Positions 23,087-36,615 of a stretch of DNA of 64,000 nucleotides are shown here, one piece after another. Source of the stretch: Amblyornis subalaris (taxonomy: Eukaryota > Chordata > Aves > Passeriformes > Ptilonorhynchidae); contig JACAXG010000502.1 in assembly GCA_018881555.1 (NCBI GenBank), forward strand, positions 1 through 64,000. The letters are read 5' to 3'. A program made the translations under genes and the position numbers. Every line of letters begins with the position of its first letter. Positions within the stretch are counted from its first letter, which is position 1. A model generated the notes under the pieces. That model was not told where the DNA came from. It saw only the letters and a program-made list of their open reading frames with translations, and did no database searches.

Positions 23087-24126
23087 TAAGAACCTGCATC
23101 TCATCCAAGAAAGAGAACAGAGTGCCTGAATTTGACTTTTTCAACAACACAAGATGTAATGGAACATTTACTCTCTTCAAAATTACTGTATTTTTAAGGT
23201 CATCAAAATGACAACAGCATAGTCTCTAGATGTACCGTGAATAGTGTAAATCTAGCCTAAAATATTACTTTGGTATTTGAAGAAAAGGCTATTCCTTCTT
23301 AAGACAAATTATGACATAGCTTTAAGTTAACATGTAAAGACAAGTAACCAGTTAACAGGATAAGCAACTGGTAAGCTTAGTGTTTAGCCCAGACAAACAC
23401 CTGGCCACAAAACAACTGAGCAGCAAAACAGTGCTTATTAAAATTAAAGGGACAAGTTCCAGTAAATTCTCCCAAAAACACCAGATGGAGTACAATCCAA
23501 GCTGAAAAAAAATGTGTGGCTTGTAGTTTTTCTCATGATGAAGCATCTTGACTTTCTGAGGTGCAGGGATGTCCTTTACTAGATTGTGTGCCAAAAATCT
23601 TGCCATCTCAAGGACAAAGAAAAATCTGACTGTGAAGCAGACAAAACTGAAACATCCTCAGTAGGATGTAAACATAGATTTACAGGAGCCCTGTAGGTGT
23701 TGGGAAACTCCTACCATGGTTTTGCCAAGGGGACGAGCTGCCAGCACAGGATGCATCTCTCATCCAGATTGTCTTGTTCATCCTTCTTCAGATTCAGTAG
23801 CTTCAAAAGCCACTTTTTTTCCCCCAGTATTCTCTGAAGCAGTGCCAACCTTTAGATTATTGACATGTGTTTGTCTTAGCTTTCAGAATTGTTGATTTTT
23901 CGCAATATTGTGCATCAACTTTGTAGTAGTATGTATTACTATGATGTGACTTTATTTTGAATTTAGATATATCTTGCTGGATCAGCTTTTTGGTTTTGCT
24001 TCATTTTCATAACAAAACCTAAATGGTACCAGAAGACTGTAACAGTACAAAAAACCTGTAACTATCATAGTTGTGTAATATTAGAAATAATGAAGAATTT
24101 CATTCGCTTTGATCAAAGTTAATAAA
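23087..24126 (+). other. probable CEP89 3' UTR with poly(A) signal
   Basis: A/T-rich sequence after the stop codon. The first good AATAAA is at 24,121-24,126, followed about 45 bp later by a GT-rich stretch (TGTTTGTGTC). The true 3' end could be nearer the stop; this is an inference. Confidence 0.35.
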
Positions 24127-27100
24127 AAGAGCAGGAAACCAAGTTAAAATACCAAAAGAAACACATACTGTTTGTGTCTAGAAAGGTTCCTGCCATGTTC
24201 TCCTCCAGGTTAAGGCCATGACTCAGCAGAATGGCATTATTCAGGAGAGGGTGGGTAGAGCATCTCCTATCACCCCGTGATGTTCAGGGATGGGTAGAGA
24301 TACAGCTTTCAAAGCCAGTTTCCACAGTACAGTGCAAAGTCAAAGAATCTGCAAACTCTCAAAGCACTGAGAGAATCTCAGTGCACACAGATACTACACT
24401 GATAATAATAAAATAATAAAACCATCAGGATAGCTAAATCATATATGTGCTAATAGGATTTTAAGATGTACTTTAATTACTTTCCTTAAATAGCAATAAA
24501 ACGAGTGCAACAACCTTACCAGATCATCAAGATACAATTTCAGCATGCCAAAGTCATTCAGACACTGACTAACAGAACTACTCTCTTACGGCACCACTAT
24601 CTTATGGTCTCTGCCTAGAGCTACACCTTCAAATCCTTTTATTCTCCTGGCTTTTTCAACTTGGTTATTTTAGGACTCCATGCCCCAAAATAAGAACTAG
24701 AAACTATTTTAAGACTGTATTTTTAGCACAGTCTTAAATAACTTCATTAATACATGAGATTGTCATGGGGATGGTCTGTCACTAAACCAGTCCTATCTCC
24801 TGTCTTGCTTGAATCTGAAAAAAAACTAATTTGAGATGTCAGGTCTGAAATACCTCTTCAGATAAGTTAGACATGCAATGCAAACATACACACTCCCCTC
24901 GTTTCCACACAAGCTCCAATCTGCAGCTGTGCGGACCCTGGAAGAGCATCAAACATGGCTATACCCACAGCTTTTCATGTTTTTGAAGGCAGGTTTTGAA
25001 AATGAAGATGCTCATGTCATTTTTTTTTAATATAAGCATCTCTGAATATGCAAATACAATCTCAGAACTTATTTAATATTTACAATATTATCCTCCTCTG
25101 GTTTTAATTGTCTTTTTGAATATGTTTCAAGAGTTTGTAAAAGTAAGCAGCTTCACAAGGAAAAACTATTGTATTAGTAATTCTTTAGAAACAGAAGCAG
25201 GATTTTCAAAACTCTCAATATTGCCTTAACTGTTCTTCCACCAAAGTGATCTAGGAATGTCTTAGAATTGCACTTTTGCCACACCTGCTGCCCATTTTAA
25301 CAGCTCTTGTTTTAGGATAGGTTTTAATACAAGGTTCAAAGGGCAGCACCTTGACAGTGACACTCCTAAGAATATGTTCAGAAATGCTACACTTGCTTTG
25401 TCATTTGCCTATCATTAAAACATGATGTTAAACTTTAAATGAGCTAACATTTAATCAAATCCCTGAGGGATTCTCCATACTCAGTTCTCACACGAAGAAA
25501 ACAGGAAAAGTTATGTCCCATAACTTTTTCATCAAAAAGTCCTTTTGTGGCTCAGGACCTTTTTTTTGGCATAATGAAAAATCCTGTTATAGGATATTTT
25601 AAGTACATATGAACATATCACCCATTTGACATACTTGGATGGTAAAATACTGGAATTGTTTCAGATCAGCAAAAGTAAACACATTTGCAAGTGTACCAAG
25701 TGTTGTACAAATAGAATTGATGATTAGACTGGTGCTTCCCGCCAGTTCCTTCTGACAGGAAAGAAGTTGATTCTGTCTTTTATGAACAGCTAAAAGAATT
25801 GGTTTTCCTGTAAGTCTCTTTCAGATGAAACATAAATCTTATGCTCTGTATGTTTTTTATCTTGCATTAAACCGCTTGGTTTTAGTATATTTCTATGCAC
25901 AGAAAGTATACAAAATAATGCTTATTGCTGATTGTTGATTTTAGGACTAGAAAAAACATTAAAAACTAGCATTACACATATAAATATTCTTTCAAAAAAA
26001 AGAAAATATGTTTTTATTAAAACACGCATCATTTAAACATGAAGGAAAAACAAAACAAAGCTAAATAGAAAAGTCCTGCTAAAATTACTAACGAAGTTGA
26101 TAATTTATGGAGCTAAATTGCCCAGCAGGCAATACCACTGCCTAATCAAACCAAAATCCAATGTCTCAAAAGCTAGCTAGAAAGAAGAACTTAAAGGATG
26201 TATCTCCATTACTTCTACACTTCAGAGAGAGTTAGAAATAAGAAGAAAATAATGATTTAGCACTGAAAGAAAAAAATGAGGAGCCACTAGAAACCAATCC
26301 CATGAGGCATTTTGTATATTTTGTATATTTTCAGCTTCAGAATATCAAAAACTGAGGTTAATTCTAGGAGGTGCAGTTAAGGAGAATTTATGAGTATTAT
26401 TTGATAACCATATGTCACAAGGAACAGTGTTTCTGAAACCCACTTTACCAGAGGAACAGGAGAAATAGCTTAAATAAAGGGGTATCAGGCAGACAGGTCT
26501 GAAGACACAGACACATGTCCTCATAGTGTGAAACACTAGTTAAAGAATAGAGTGATCAGCAGTTCTTGGATATGGCCACCAAGGACTTGTGAGAAGTGAT
26601 GAGGCAAGACAGTATTACACTTCAGCTGTCACACACAAATGCTTTCCTTACTTTCTCCTTCCATAGTTGTATTAAAATCCCAGTTCAAACATGCCGCTGC
26701 CTTATGCACAGCGATTCCTCTCCATAGTCATACTCTTGCTGTTCTGCAGTACCCAGCAGGAAGGCAGGAAAGAGGTGCTACCAGAGTTAGAAGCAAACTG
26801 GAAAGTTAGGATAGGACTTGTCCAGTCTAAGTCAGTCTAACGTTTAGTTAAGGATTAATTGTGATCTAAAGATCAAAAATGAATAAAAAGTCAGCACTTT
26901 NGATACAAAGATGGATCTGTGAATTTTTCCCTTTTACCATTCACTGTGGCAAGCATTTTGCATACACACATGTGCAAGTATTCTGAATACTATTTAATAC
27001 TATTAGTTCTCCTCCTCACTGGTCATATGATTTTGATCACCTTGCAATTCCAAGCAGAAACGCAAGCACTTCTCAAATTTTGGTATTGTTTTGCCAATTG

Positions 27101-28535
27101 ACAGGGTGCTTTAAAGGACAGAGACACCAGTAGAAAGAATGGTCTTATTTTACTAGGAATAATAGGGCATCACAACAGTAAAATGATACATGTAACAAAA
27201 CAATAAGCTTACTATGCGCTTGGCCTCAGCAACAACCAAAAATAAGTGAGGTAATGCACCTGATCATTACTATTGGAGATAAAGGATAGTGATTGAGAAA
27301 GATCCATCACCGATTGCCTAAATAGTTACCATCATCCAGAGTCCGCAGTCTCTGGGGAGCCCCATTTCGCAGCGAGGACCTGGAGAACCCTCTCCGGCAA
27401 TTGGGAAAATCCTGTGTGATGTGTCCACCCCTAGGTGAGGTCTCAGGTTGGCCCAAAAAGGGGTCCAAATTTTATAGGCCCAAATCAGCAAGTCCAAGTG
27501 ACTTGATCATACTTTTAGCACAGAAATACCTGGATCTGATGGCACTTTCTGACCAGCCAGGGCCAGGGCTTGGCAAGAGCCCAGGCCTTGGCTGGGAGGA
27601 TTTTTCCTCTAAAATACCCTACAAACAAACCTCTATTCATTTCAGCTGGGAAAGTTTCTTAAAATGTATGATTTCTTGCAGATAACTACACAAGGTTATG
27701 TGAAAGTTTCTAAAGCAGGTGCTTTGGTGTTAAACAGTGAGCCTAAGAGTCTTTGTCATCTATTTTTAGCTAAATAATACTGATGGTGTTGGTCACACAC
27801 TGCCCAGGATCCATCTTGTCAGTCAACTCAGGCTGAGGCCTGCTGCTCAGGCCTTAACACATCAGGTATGAAAAGTAATCTAACATAATGCAGTCAAAAG
27901 GATGTGGAATCACAATACTACAGAATTAATTGAAAATTAATTCTTATACCCTGCATTTTAGCAATGTACTAGGGATAGTACAGAGGCACAAACCAGAGTT
28001 TCCTTGTAATTAGCCAGTATAAACAATTCTGTGTTAGCATATCCAAACATCCAGGTTACAGAATGTATTTCCAAAGACCAACTTAAAAAACACATTTGTC
28101 AGAGAAAGCTTCAGCAAAGAAAAAATGTATTCTGCAGTGGTACGTTTGCTAGGAAAAGAGGCAGCTTTTTTACCATTATTGCAAATACTTTTTTTCTGAT
28201 AGAAAAGCTTAAAAGCGGCCGTAGAAACTCCATTCAAACTAAACCTGCATGCCCCTACCAAAGGGAAGCATATATTTTTATGATGTTGAACTGCGGGGTC
28301 ATAAGATACCAAATGAGGAGAAAACTGTATTTGATGACTTTGATGTAGCTGTACAGTGCATAACAATAGAACTCTGCTCTTAGGGATTGCTGTCACCCTG
28401 CTTTGAGATACATGAATTGTAACCACAAACATTTTCAGAAGTAGTAGGAATTCAGCTCTTTTTCAAACTGCATATATAAAGCTTTAGTTTTCAGAGAAGT
28501 TGATCTCAGGAAGGCTGTGATCCATATGAACAGAG
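24127..28535. other. CEP89-SLC7A9 intergenic DNA, first part
   Basis: Mostly A/T-rich unique sequence with no exon-like frame. Its only repeat-like content is the LTR-like segment annotated at 27,105-27,620. Confidence 0.45.
27105..27620 (-). mobile_element. possible LTR fragment, minus strand
   Basis: Read on the minus strand, the segment holds a TATA-like CCTATAAAATTTGG (plus positions about 27,467-27,480). It is followed by a G+C-richer stretch with CTCCAGGTCCTCGC and CAGAGACTGCGGACTC, a pattern like other avian LTRs. No intact ends, poly(A) signal or target duplication were found, so borders are guesses. Confidence 0.3.
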
Positions 28536-29403
28536 ATTATAGAATCCCAGAATCATTAAGGTTGGAAACGACCTCCAAGATCATCGAGTCCAGCCTTTGA
28601 CCGAGTACTACCTTGTCAGCTAGACCACAGCACTGAGTGCCGTGTCCAATTCCTTCAGCATCTCCAGGGATGGGGACTCCACCACCTCCCTGGGCAGCCT
28701 CTTCCTATGTTTGACAGTCCTTTCAGTAGAAAAATTCCTCCTGGTGTCCAACCTGAACCTCCCCTGTCACAGCTTGAGGCCGTTGCCTCTTGCCCTGTCC
28801 CTTGCTCCCTGGGAGCAGAGCCCAACCCCCTCTGGCTGCCCTCTCCTGTCAGGGAGTTGTGGAGAGCCAGAAGGTCCCCCCTGAGCCTCCTTTTCTCCAG
28901 GCTGAGACCCCCCCCAGCTTCCTCAGCTGCTCCTCATAGGACTTACTCTCTAGACCCTTCCGCAGTTCTGCTGCCCTTCCCTGGACACGCTCCAGCACCA
29001 AAATGTCTCTCTTGCAGTGAAGGGCCCAGAACTGGGCACTCGAGGTGTGGCCTCAGCAGTGCCCAGTACAGAGGGACAATCACTGCCCTGGTCCAGCTAC
29101 ACTGTTTTTGATACAAGCCATGTGCCTTCGGCTGCCTTGGCCACCTGGCCACTCCTGGGCTCAGGTTCAGGTGCTGTTGATCAGCATCCCAGCCACTCTT
29201 TCCCCAGCCTGTAGCGCTGCATGGGATTGTGACCCAAATGTAGGACNTGGCACTTCACCTTGTTGAACTTCAGCCCGTCTATCCAGCCTGTCCAGATCCC
29301 TCTGCAGAGCCTTCCTGCCTTCCAGTAGATCAACACTCCCACCCAACTTGGTGGTGCCTTCAAACTGACTAAGGGTACACTGGATCCCCTCATCCAGATA
29401 AAC
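28536..29403 (-). mobile_element. CR1 element, right part split off by an LTR
   Basis: It opens with a CR1 tail (TAGAATCCCAGAATCATTAAG) and reads back through the whole 3' region (TGGGGACTCCACCACCTCCC, then CTTTTCTCCAGGCTGAGACC, then CACTTCACCTTGTTGAACTT). It stops inside a CR1 block at CATCCAGATAAACAT; the next part of the same CR1 resumes at 31,321. Together the halves make about 1.28 kb of one minus-strand CR1. Confidence 0.85.
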
Positions 29404-29841
29404 ATACTTGTAGCAGGATGCCCTGCCCTGGAATGTGGTCAAGCAACTCAGACAATGCCTGTTTACAAGGCTATCAGTGATGGACTGAGAGGGGCTCATG
29501 TGCTGCTTTTGGTGTTGAATTATGCTAAAACCAGCATTACACATCAACCCCAAATTAATATCCTGACAGTGAGGNGAAGACTTGGCAGATAAGCTGCTAA
29601 GCTATCTGGAGACATATGACTGGCAGTCAATCACTTTACACTATAAAAGTCCAGTCCCACTTTCAAATGGCAGCTTCTTCTAACATATCTCTTCTTGGAG
29701 TGTGTATGGAGATTCCTCCTTTGGGTGGTGACATCCCTCGAAATTACTCCTTGAGACTGAGTGAGCAAGATTTGCCCCAAGTCATTGTATGGGTGAGTTA
29801 CATCAATATCTACTTAATAATTCTTTTATTTGCTAGCTTTG

Positions 29842-30911
29842 TGTCCTGGTTTGAAAGACAGGTGTCTGTCAAGGAAGGTGGGAACCTTCTTGGGATAAAA
29901 AGGATGACCCACCTCCNTCCAAATTATTATACCCTTGAAATTATGGGGCTCTCAGGCAAAGATGTCGGAAAAAGAATAACAGTTCTTTACTAGGATTATC
30001 TATCTATCTATCTATCTATCTATATCTATATATCAAGACAGATAAATGGCAACAATAAGAGACAGACAAACCCCGTAACAGTCCTTTCTCTGTCATCGGG
30101 CGATTCTCTGTTGGGGCAGAGAGGCTGCGGTGAGTCCCCCGCGGCTGCAGGGGGCGCTGTGGCGTGAGTGTGACGACTTCTCCATGTGGCAATGGGGGCT
30201 CCGGCAATCAGGAGAGGGAGAGGGGAGATCACTCCCGGTGTGAACCCACAGGGCAGCAGCCTGTCTGCACCAACATCGGCAGCAGGCAGCAGACAGCACA
30301 GGCAGGCAGGGTTGACTGGGGAGCAATAGACCTCAGTTTCACCCACAGAGCGGCCAGCAGAAGGCAGGAACAGCAGAGATGAGCAGATCCTGGTGGCAAC
30401 CCAGGTGCAGAACCCGAGCTGGCGACAGAGAACGGCAGAGGTGAGCAGACCTGGCGGTGGCGGTCGCAGTGCAGGCACAATTCTAAGTGGCAGCAGGGGC
30501 AGCAGAGACCACAGATCCCCAGTTGGCACTCACCCCATGCAGCACGCCTGGCTGTCCTCACTGAACACCGAGCCTAGAGAGAGCGAGCCTGGCCCCCGCC
30601 CCTCCAGCCAAGGCTCTAGTGTTTCCCCTATCATGATATCAGGTTGCAGCTCCTGGGAACAACCCTGTGGCCAAAACTTCCAGCTCTTGTTTCTCTAGCT
30701 GGGTGATTATTGTGGCCTGTGGGTGTGTGGGCAACCTCCTTTGTCCCTTAAGCATTGTCCATTTGGGGTGATTATTGTGGCATGTGGGAGTGCAGGCAAC
30801 CTTGTCTCTTTTAAGTATCGCCCATTAGTTCCTGGGCAACCCCTCCCCATCTCCCACAGGTCTCCCTGCTAGATGGGAGGAAAATTCATTGCCAACTTCA
30901 AACCCACAACA
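29842..30911. mobile_element. solo LTR-B, 1,070 bp, 5-bp TSD CTTTG
   Basis: It begins TGTCCTGGTTTGAAAGACAG and ends CCCACAACA, with perfect CTTTG copies at 29,837-29,841 and 30,912-30,916. The start resembles a sequence common in passerine LTR families; that link is from memory. It has a TATC microsatellite near its left end and a G+C-rich central part. Neither strand shows a convincing TATA plus poly(A) pair, so orientation is left open. Confidence 0.8.
29996..30024. repeat. (TATC)n microsatellite
   Basis: About seven uninterrupted TATC units followed by an irregular TATA/TATC stretch, inside LTR-B. Confidence 0.9.
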
Positions 30912-31320
30912 CTTTGATACAATTGCTTTACTATGATTGCTTTGATATAGTGTAGTATCCTATCCTATGCTATACTATACTAGTAGCTTTAGCTTCTATA
31001 CTGTGTAGTAATTAATTCTGATCAAGATCTTTTGTCTAATAATTTATCATAATAAATAATTAATTTTTATATAAATATATCTAATTTGCCATCCTTAATT
31101 CTGCAAGACAAAGTTGTACAAATCAATCCAAGTTGTTCAATCATGCCTCTATAACTCCTTAGACTTAAACTGCTGACAGTTTGGGACTAAGATTGGATNC
31201 AGCGGCACCCAGGCTCCTCTCTGAGGAGTTTAGAAAGCACAAAGGTCCTTTCTGCACCTTGTGACTCAGTGGGAGCTTCTCTAATAAACTTTGTCTGAAG
31301 TTCCCACTCCACTCATGACA

Positions 31321-31735
31321 ATATTAAACAGGACTGGCCCCAGTACTGAGCCGTGGAGAACCCCACTAATGACCAACCCCGCCAATGACCAGCCACCAAC
31401 TTGGTTTAACTCCATTCACCATCATTCCATTGGCCCAGCCATGAGCCAGTTTTTAGCCAAGTGAAGATGCACCTGTCCAAGCCATGAGCTACCAGTTTCC
31501 CTAAGAGAGTGCTGTGAGAGGCAGAATCAAAGGCCTTGCTGAATTCTCATTAGACACATCCACAGCCTTTCCCTCATCCAATAGGTGGGTCAGATGGTCA
31601 TAAAAGGAGATCAGGTTTGTCAAGCAGGATCTGTCTTTCCTAAATCCAGGCTGACTGGGCCTGATCCCTTGGTTATCCTGTATGTGCCATGTGACAGCAC
31701 TCAATAAAATTTATGACAGCGTCATAAATCATTAA
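31321..31735 (-). mobile_element. CR1 element, left part of the split copy
   Basis: It resumes at ATATTAAACAGGACTGGCCC, the block that follows CATCCAGATAAACAT in CR1. It then continues through CCAAGCCATGAGC and GATCAGGTTTGTCAAGCAGG to about 31,735. Read on the minus strand it encodes a fragment of the C-terminal half of CR1 ORF2, with many stops. Confidence 0.8.
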
Positions 31736-31865
31736 ATGGTCTTAAGACTAAAGCCATCGGCTTCCAGAACACCAAGTTGCTTACAACAGGATACAGTTAG
31801 AAGATATGAACATCATTTAAACTGAATACTGCTATAAAAAATGAAAGCAGGAAAATGCATGCTGC

Positions 31866-32700
31866 TATGGTAGCCTTGGGGCTGTGACCATTCCCTGGGG
31901 AGCCTGTTCAGTGCCCCACCACCCTCTGGGGGAAGAACTTTTTTCCTAATACCCAACCTAAACATCCCTTGATACAGTGTCATGCCGTTCCCTCAGGTCC
32001 TGTCCCTGGTCACCGAGAGCAGAGATTGGTACCTGCGCCTCCGCTGCACTTCGTGAGGATGTTGAAGACCTCCNTGAGGTCTCCCCTCAGTCTTCTGTTC
32101 TCCAGGCTGAACAAACCAAATGCCCTCATCCGCTCCTCATACAACTTCCCCTCTAGACCCTTCCCTATCTTTGTGGCCTCCTTTGGACACTCTCTAATAG
32201 CTGTATATCTTATCTTGTGGTGTGGCACACGAAAGTGACCCCAGGACTGAGGCTGCCCCAGTGCAGAGCAGAGCGGGACAATCCCTCCCTGGCCCAGCCA
32301 GCGATGCTGCGCCTGATGGTCCCAGGACAGGGATGTCCCTCCTGGCTCCCAGGGCACTGCTGACTCATACTCAATTTGTCATCGACCAGGAACCCCAGGT
32401 CCCTTTTTGTGGCACTGCTTTCCAGCCTCTCATTCCCCAGTCAGTCCATACATCCAGGTTTGCCCCATCACACGTGGAGAATACAGCACTTGCCCGTGTT
32501 AAACTTCATATGGTTGGTGATTGCTCAGCCCTCTAATTTGTCCAGGGTCTGCCTTCAAGGGAGTCAACAGCTCTTCCCAATTTAGTATCAATCACAAACT
32601 TGCTTAGTATCTCTTCAAGTCCTGCGTCCAAGTTGTTTATGAAGATGTTGAGGAGCCCCTGTTGAACCCACACTAGTGACTGGACTTCCTCTGCTACTGT
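31866..32700 (-). mobile_element. second CR1 copy, tail missing
   Basis: Typical reverse-complement CR1 blocks run from GGGAAGAACTTTTTTCCTAA through TCTTCTGTTCTCCAGGCTG and TTGTCATCGACCAGGAACC to TTGAACCCACACTAGTGACTGG. The 3' terminal repeats are absent, so it is truncated at both ends or is a rearranged piece. Confidence 0.75.
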
Positions 32701-35700
32701 TGTTTTTTAAACTCCCTAGCTGTAGTATTTCCCAGTACTAGCCGTTGACCAGTTTAATTTTCTCCACTGCTTGCTGCTACAAACAAAACTGCAATACTGC
32801 AATAAGCATAATCAAGGTAATAATTTGACATCATTTACTGCAGGGTCATCTTTGGAGGGACACTCTGGGAAACACAGTTATAGATTTCTAACTAGTGTTT
32901 GAAAAGTACGGGAGAAAAAAAAACTTGTAACCATTCTTCATTTTTCTGTTCACATCAAGAATGGAAATCAATTACTTTTAATAACCTTTGAACCACACTT
33001 AGCAGTTGGATGAAGTTCATGGAAGAAAATAGCATCAACGACAGTCTGAACTGTACAACTGCCTTAAGAAACTCAAAATGCTGAAACTGGCAGAGGCTGC
33101 AGAGCTTCTGTCACACACATTCATGAAGAACTTGTTACCTAAACTCCCATGTACTCTGTGGACATTTTATGGATATTGTAAACCTTTAAATCCTGTATCT
33201 CCTGCAGCAATCAGCCAAACAAAGGCCTGCTCTCCTTTCTCCAGCTGGCATGATTTGCATAGAAATCACTTCACACATACCAAAGCACATACTGGAATCC
33301 TGCTTGATGTTCACAAGCCTGAATTCAAAGTTTTCAGGATGTCTTCTATACACGATAACTAAAGAGCCACAAAAGCTTTTCATGATTCTAACTATTGTGT
33401 CTGATGAAGGTGGCACACTTGTTCTCATTTCTTTCCCATGCTTGGTGTAGTTTTCAGCACACTACAGAAAATCCAGGATCACTGAATAATGCCTTTATAG
33501 GAGGATTTACTGGGCCACTACTGCAAGATGATATTTTATTAAAGGTGTGTAACAGGGAATCCTTTTAACTTCTTTGGGCAATATGTCCCAGTCCTTCAAC
33601 AGCCCACTCTATTAGAGCATCCTCCTCATTCCCTACTGTTCACATATCTGTATGATCAGTTCCTGACAGCTGCAACATAAACACAACCACTGAAGAGAAC
33701 AGATCCAGGACATGCTCCTGCAGAACAAACCTTTTCCCAGCCTGACATGAGCCACTGCTGCTTTCTGACCAAGAGTTTCAATAGGTCTACTCTAGTGCAG
33801 ATTTTTGTTAAAATTTTTTTTAATTCTTGCCACTGCAATTCATTGATAGCCAGATAAAAAATCACCAGTAAAAGCCATTCCAAAATTGTTATTTATTTTA
33901 CTGTTTCTTCCCTCTCCACTTGGGTTATTACTTTGAGAAATAAAACCAATTTATTTTGACAGAATTACTGATAAATTCATACTTACTGCAACTTGTTCCT
34001 CTCTAGTCCACTGTCACAGCTATTACTGCCAAGCAGAGCAGTATTACAAAGAAACAAATAGTAGAATACTCTTCCTATTTGCACAGGTAAATACTTTGAT
34101 ACATCTTTGAAATGCTGCAATGAAGAATTAACTATCCTGTTAGATACTATCCTTACTCAGAAGTAAATAATCACCTTGTATTTAGAAACAAGTACCAAAC
34201 CCATTCAAGTGTGAATGTGTTGGAATTTTGCTTGGTTAGTACACAGGTATTGAAGAGAACTGTACCTTAAAACTCCAGAACTTAATGAGAATTTTTAAAT
34301 CATTGCCTTGTTTCATAGATACTACGGTAAATTTAGATGATACAACACTAAAGAAATGATTCGACTTTTATTCTACTACAAGGACTCTACCCATGCAAAT
34401 TTATCTTTTTTCTGTTACCCACCTGACATTAGCAACTTGCTATTTTCCCTCGACCACAGATGACAGAGCATCCTGATTCCATTATATTGCACCTGCCTTC
34501 CAGTCACAGTATCTTCCAGTTGGTAAATTGAACCCATTAATTAATTTCAGCTTCGTTTCACAAGACAACATAAAAACATGGAGTGTTCTTCCATTCCTAC
34601 CAAGAAACAGAGNAAACAATTTAGGATTTGTAGAACTGTAGTCACATTAAAATTTCATTGATGAATTTACAAAGCATATTCCATCCATAATAGCTGAACA
34701 TAATTTTCCCACAATTTGGATTAAATAATGTCATTATATATTCAAAAAAGCAAACATTGCTACCACCTTTCCAAAACCACAGGAAAGTATGGAGTAAATC
34801 TCAGTAGGTCCAATGCATTTGCCATAGAAATAGTATATTTCTATGGCATATTGCCATATGCATATTGACATAAAATAGTAGCATTACTTTTCACTCCGTT
34901 ATGGGAATGGAGCATTTCATACTCTGTACTTCAGTTGTGTAAATATCACAGAGAGTCTGACACTCAGCAGTCACATGTTGGTATGTACCAACATCCTGTG
35001 AATTGACAGACACCTTATCATTTTCCAGTTTCTAGAAAATCTCCCCCTGACCATTAAGAAGTCATTTAAACCCAGCTGTTTTCTTTTCTCCCACCTCTGT
35101 TTTCAAGCTAGAAAGGTGCTGTTATTTTTCAGGCCAGAAGATTGCTTTCAACAGCTCAGAAGAAAGAACCTCCTAAGACTTTTTCACCATGAAAAATTCA
35201 TGCTACTATCCTGGCACACTGCATCAGGAGTTCTAAGAGCTTTTTCCCTGGGACTACAAATCCTTCATTGGCCAGGCATGGCTCTTCCATTTAGGAGAGC
35301 TCTACACACTCATCCTTCTCTGCAAATCTAATGTAAATAAGTATTGTAAAAACTCCATGGTGTCAATTATCTTGAATCTAGAAAAGCAGATGCACTTTGA
35401 AGGCTTCTTTATGTTTAAAAATGTGGTTTCTCAGGGAGTGAGCTCTCCAGAATTTTTTTAGCCCTGAACTTTTTTTCCCTGTACTAAATTTATTTCAACA
35501 TACCTATGTTCAGATATGAAATATGGAAAGATACATATTGTAGCAATTAGAGTTGTTTNATACTTCAAATACTTGGTTTTGGTAAATATAAAATTAAAAT
35601 GATACTTCAAAAGTAGCACAGAACATCTTAACCTCAGTGGAGTGCTTCAATATTCACTGCTTCCTTCCTCAGCTAGAAATCGGCACAAGACAGATGTGTT

Positions 35701-36615
35701 GATAACAAAGCCAATGTTATCTGGTTATCCCTCCTCGGTGAAAGGGCAGTGGAATGCAACCTGAGTTTTGGACTCAAAAAGGAGATCAAAGTCAGGCCTT
35801 GTTTTTAAAAGAGAAAATTGTGAGGAGCCAGTTATGTATTAGAAAAATCATTGATTCTGAAGCACTGTTAAAAACTTTTGAAAAAAACCTAGTGTGACAT
35901 ACTCAAGTTAATTTTCTTCAGAGGCCATCAAAATTCCTTTAGAACATCCTTATGAAGAGACTCCTTGACATTTTGGTGACCTTTTGGATAGAACGACATA
36001 CCCAGTGTTTACGAGTTTGTTAAGAGTCTCTGAAAAGCTGTGCTTAAAAAATACACGATACAAAAAGAAATGTCTCTTTAGACTCAAGACTGTGCACTAT
36101 TCAGGCAGGTCTAGTACAAAACCTTTGGCAAACCTGAATATCTTTTCAAAAGCCTTATTTGTCACAGGAGAAAAACCAATTACACTGTAACCAAGAACTA
36201 AGTAGGGAAAAATATAAGGGTATTTAAACCCCAAATATTCTATTAAGTACTATAGTCTATTAAGTAGTTCTAATAAGAACTACAGTCACCTAATATTTCC
36301 TATTGACTTCCACAAGATGCAAAGATCTTGCAATCCAGTAGCATAATCCAGCATCACCATAGCTATTAAATAAGACCTTTTTCTTTTATTCCACTTGCAG
36401 CACACCTGCAATTACTCAGAAAAAATGCTTTTAAGGATGAGAGTAGTGAAATCACAGTCTTAAAACACATCTATTAATGGTCAGATTCAAAGAAGAGCAA
36501 AGGCAAGGAAATAGACTGGTCCTCTCATTAAAATTAAGTAACCTGTAAGCAGCAAGTTTAGAATGCAAAGTATCCACTTGTTACCTTTTTCCACCTAAAA
36601 TCAGAAGCTGGACGG
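32701..36615. other. no recognisable gene
   Basis: A/T-rich unique sequence. Frames at 33,078-33,362 and 33,186-33,428 overlap on opposite strands and have no splice or homology support. Confidence 0.45.

Larger units (their letters stand above)
29409..31320 (+). mobile_element. solo LTR-A (about 837 bp) inserted in CR1 and itself split by LTR-B
   Basis: It begins TGTAGCAGG at 29,409 and ends CATGACA at 31,320. It has a TATA box (CTATAAAAG, about 29,642) and a poly(A) signal (TAATAAACTTTGTCTG, about 31,281), so it is on the + strand. Flanks ATACT (29,404-29,408) and ATATT (31,321-31,325) look like a 5-bp target duplication with one change. The interruption falls exactly where CR1 similarity stops and resumes. 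Removing LTR-B and its duplicated site (1,075 bp) leaves about 837 bp. Confidence 0.75.

Noticed and set aside
28031..28432. Overlapping 105- and 132-codon frames on opposite strands
   Set aside because: No splice context, no family match and A/T-rich sequence; likely chance.
33078..33428. Two opposing frames of 80-94 codons
   Set aside because: No conserved motif, no splice sites in register, and they overlap on opposite strands.
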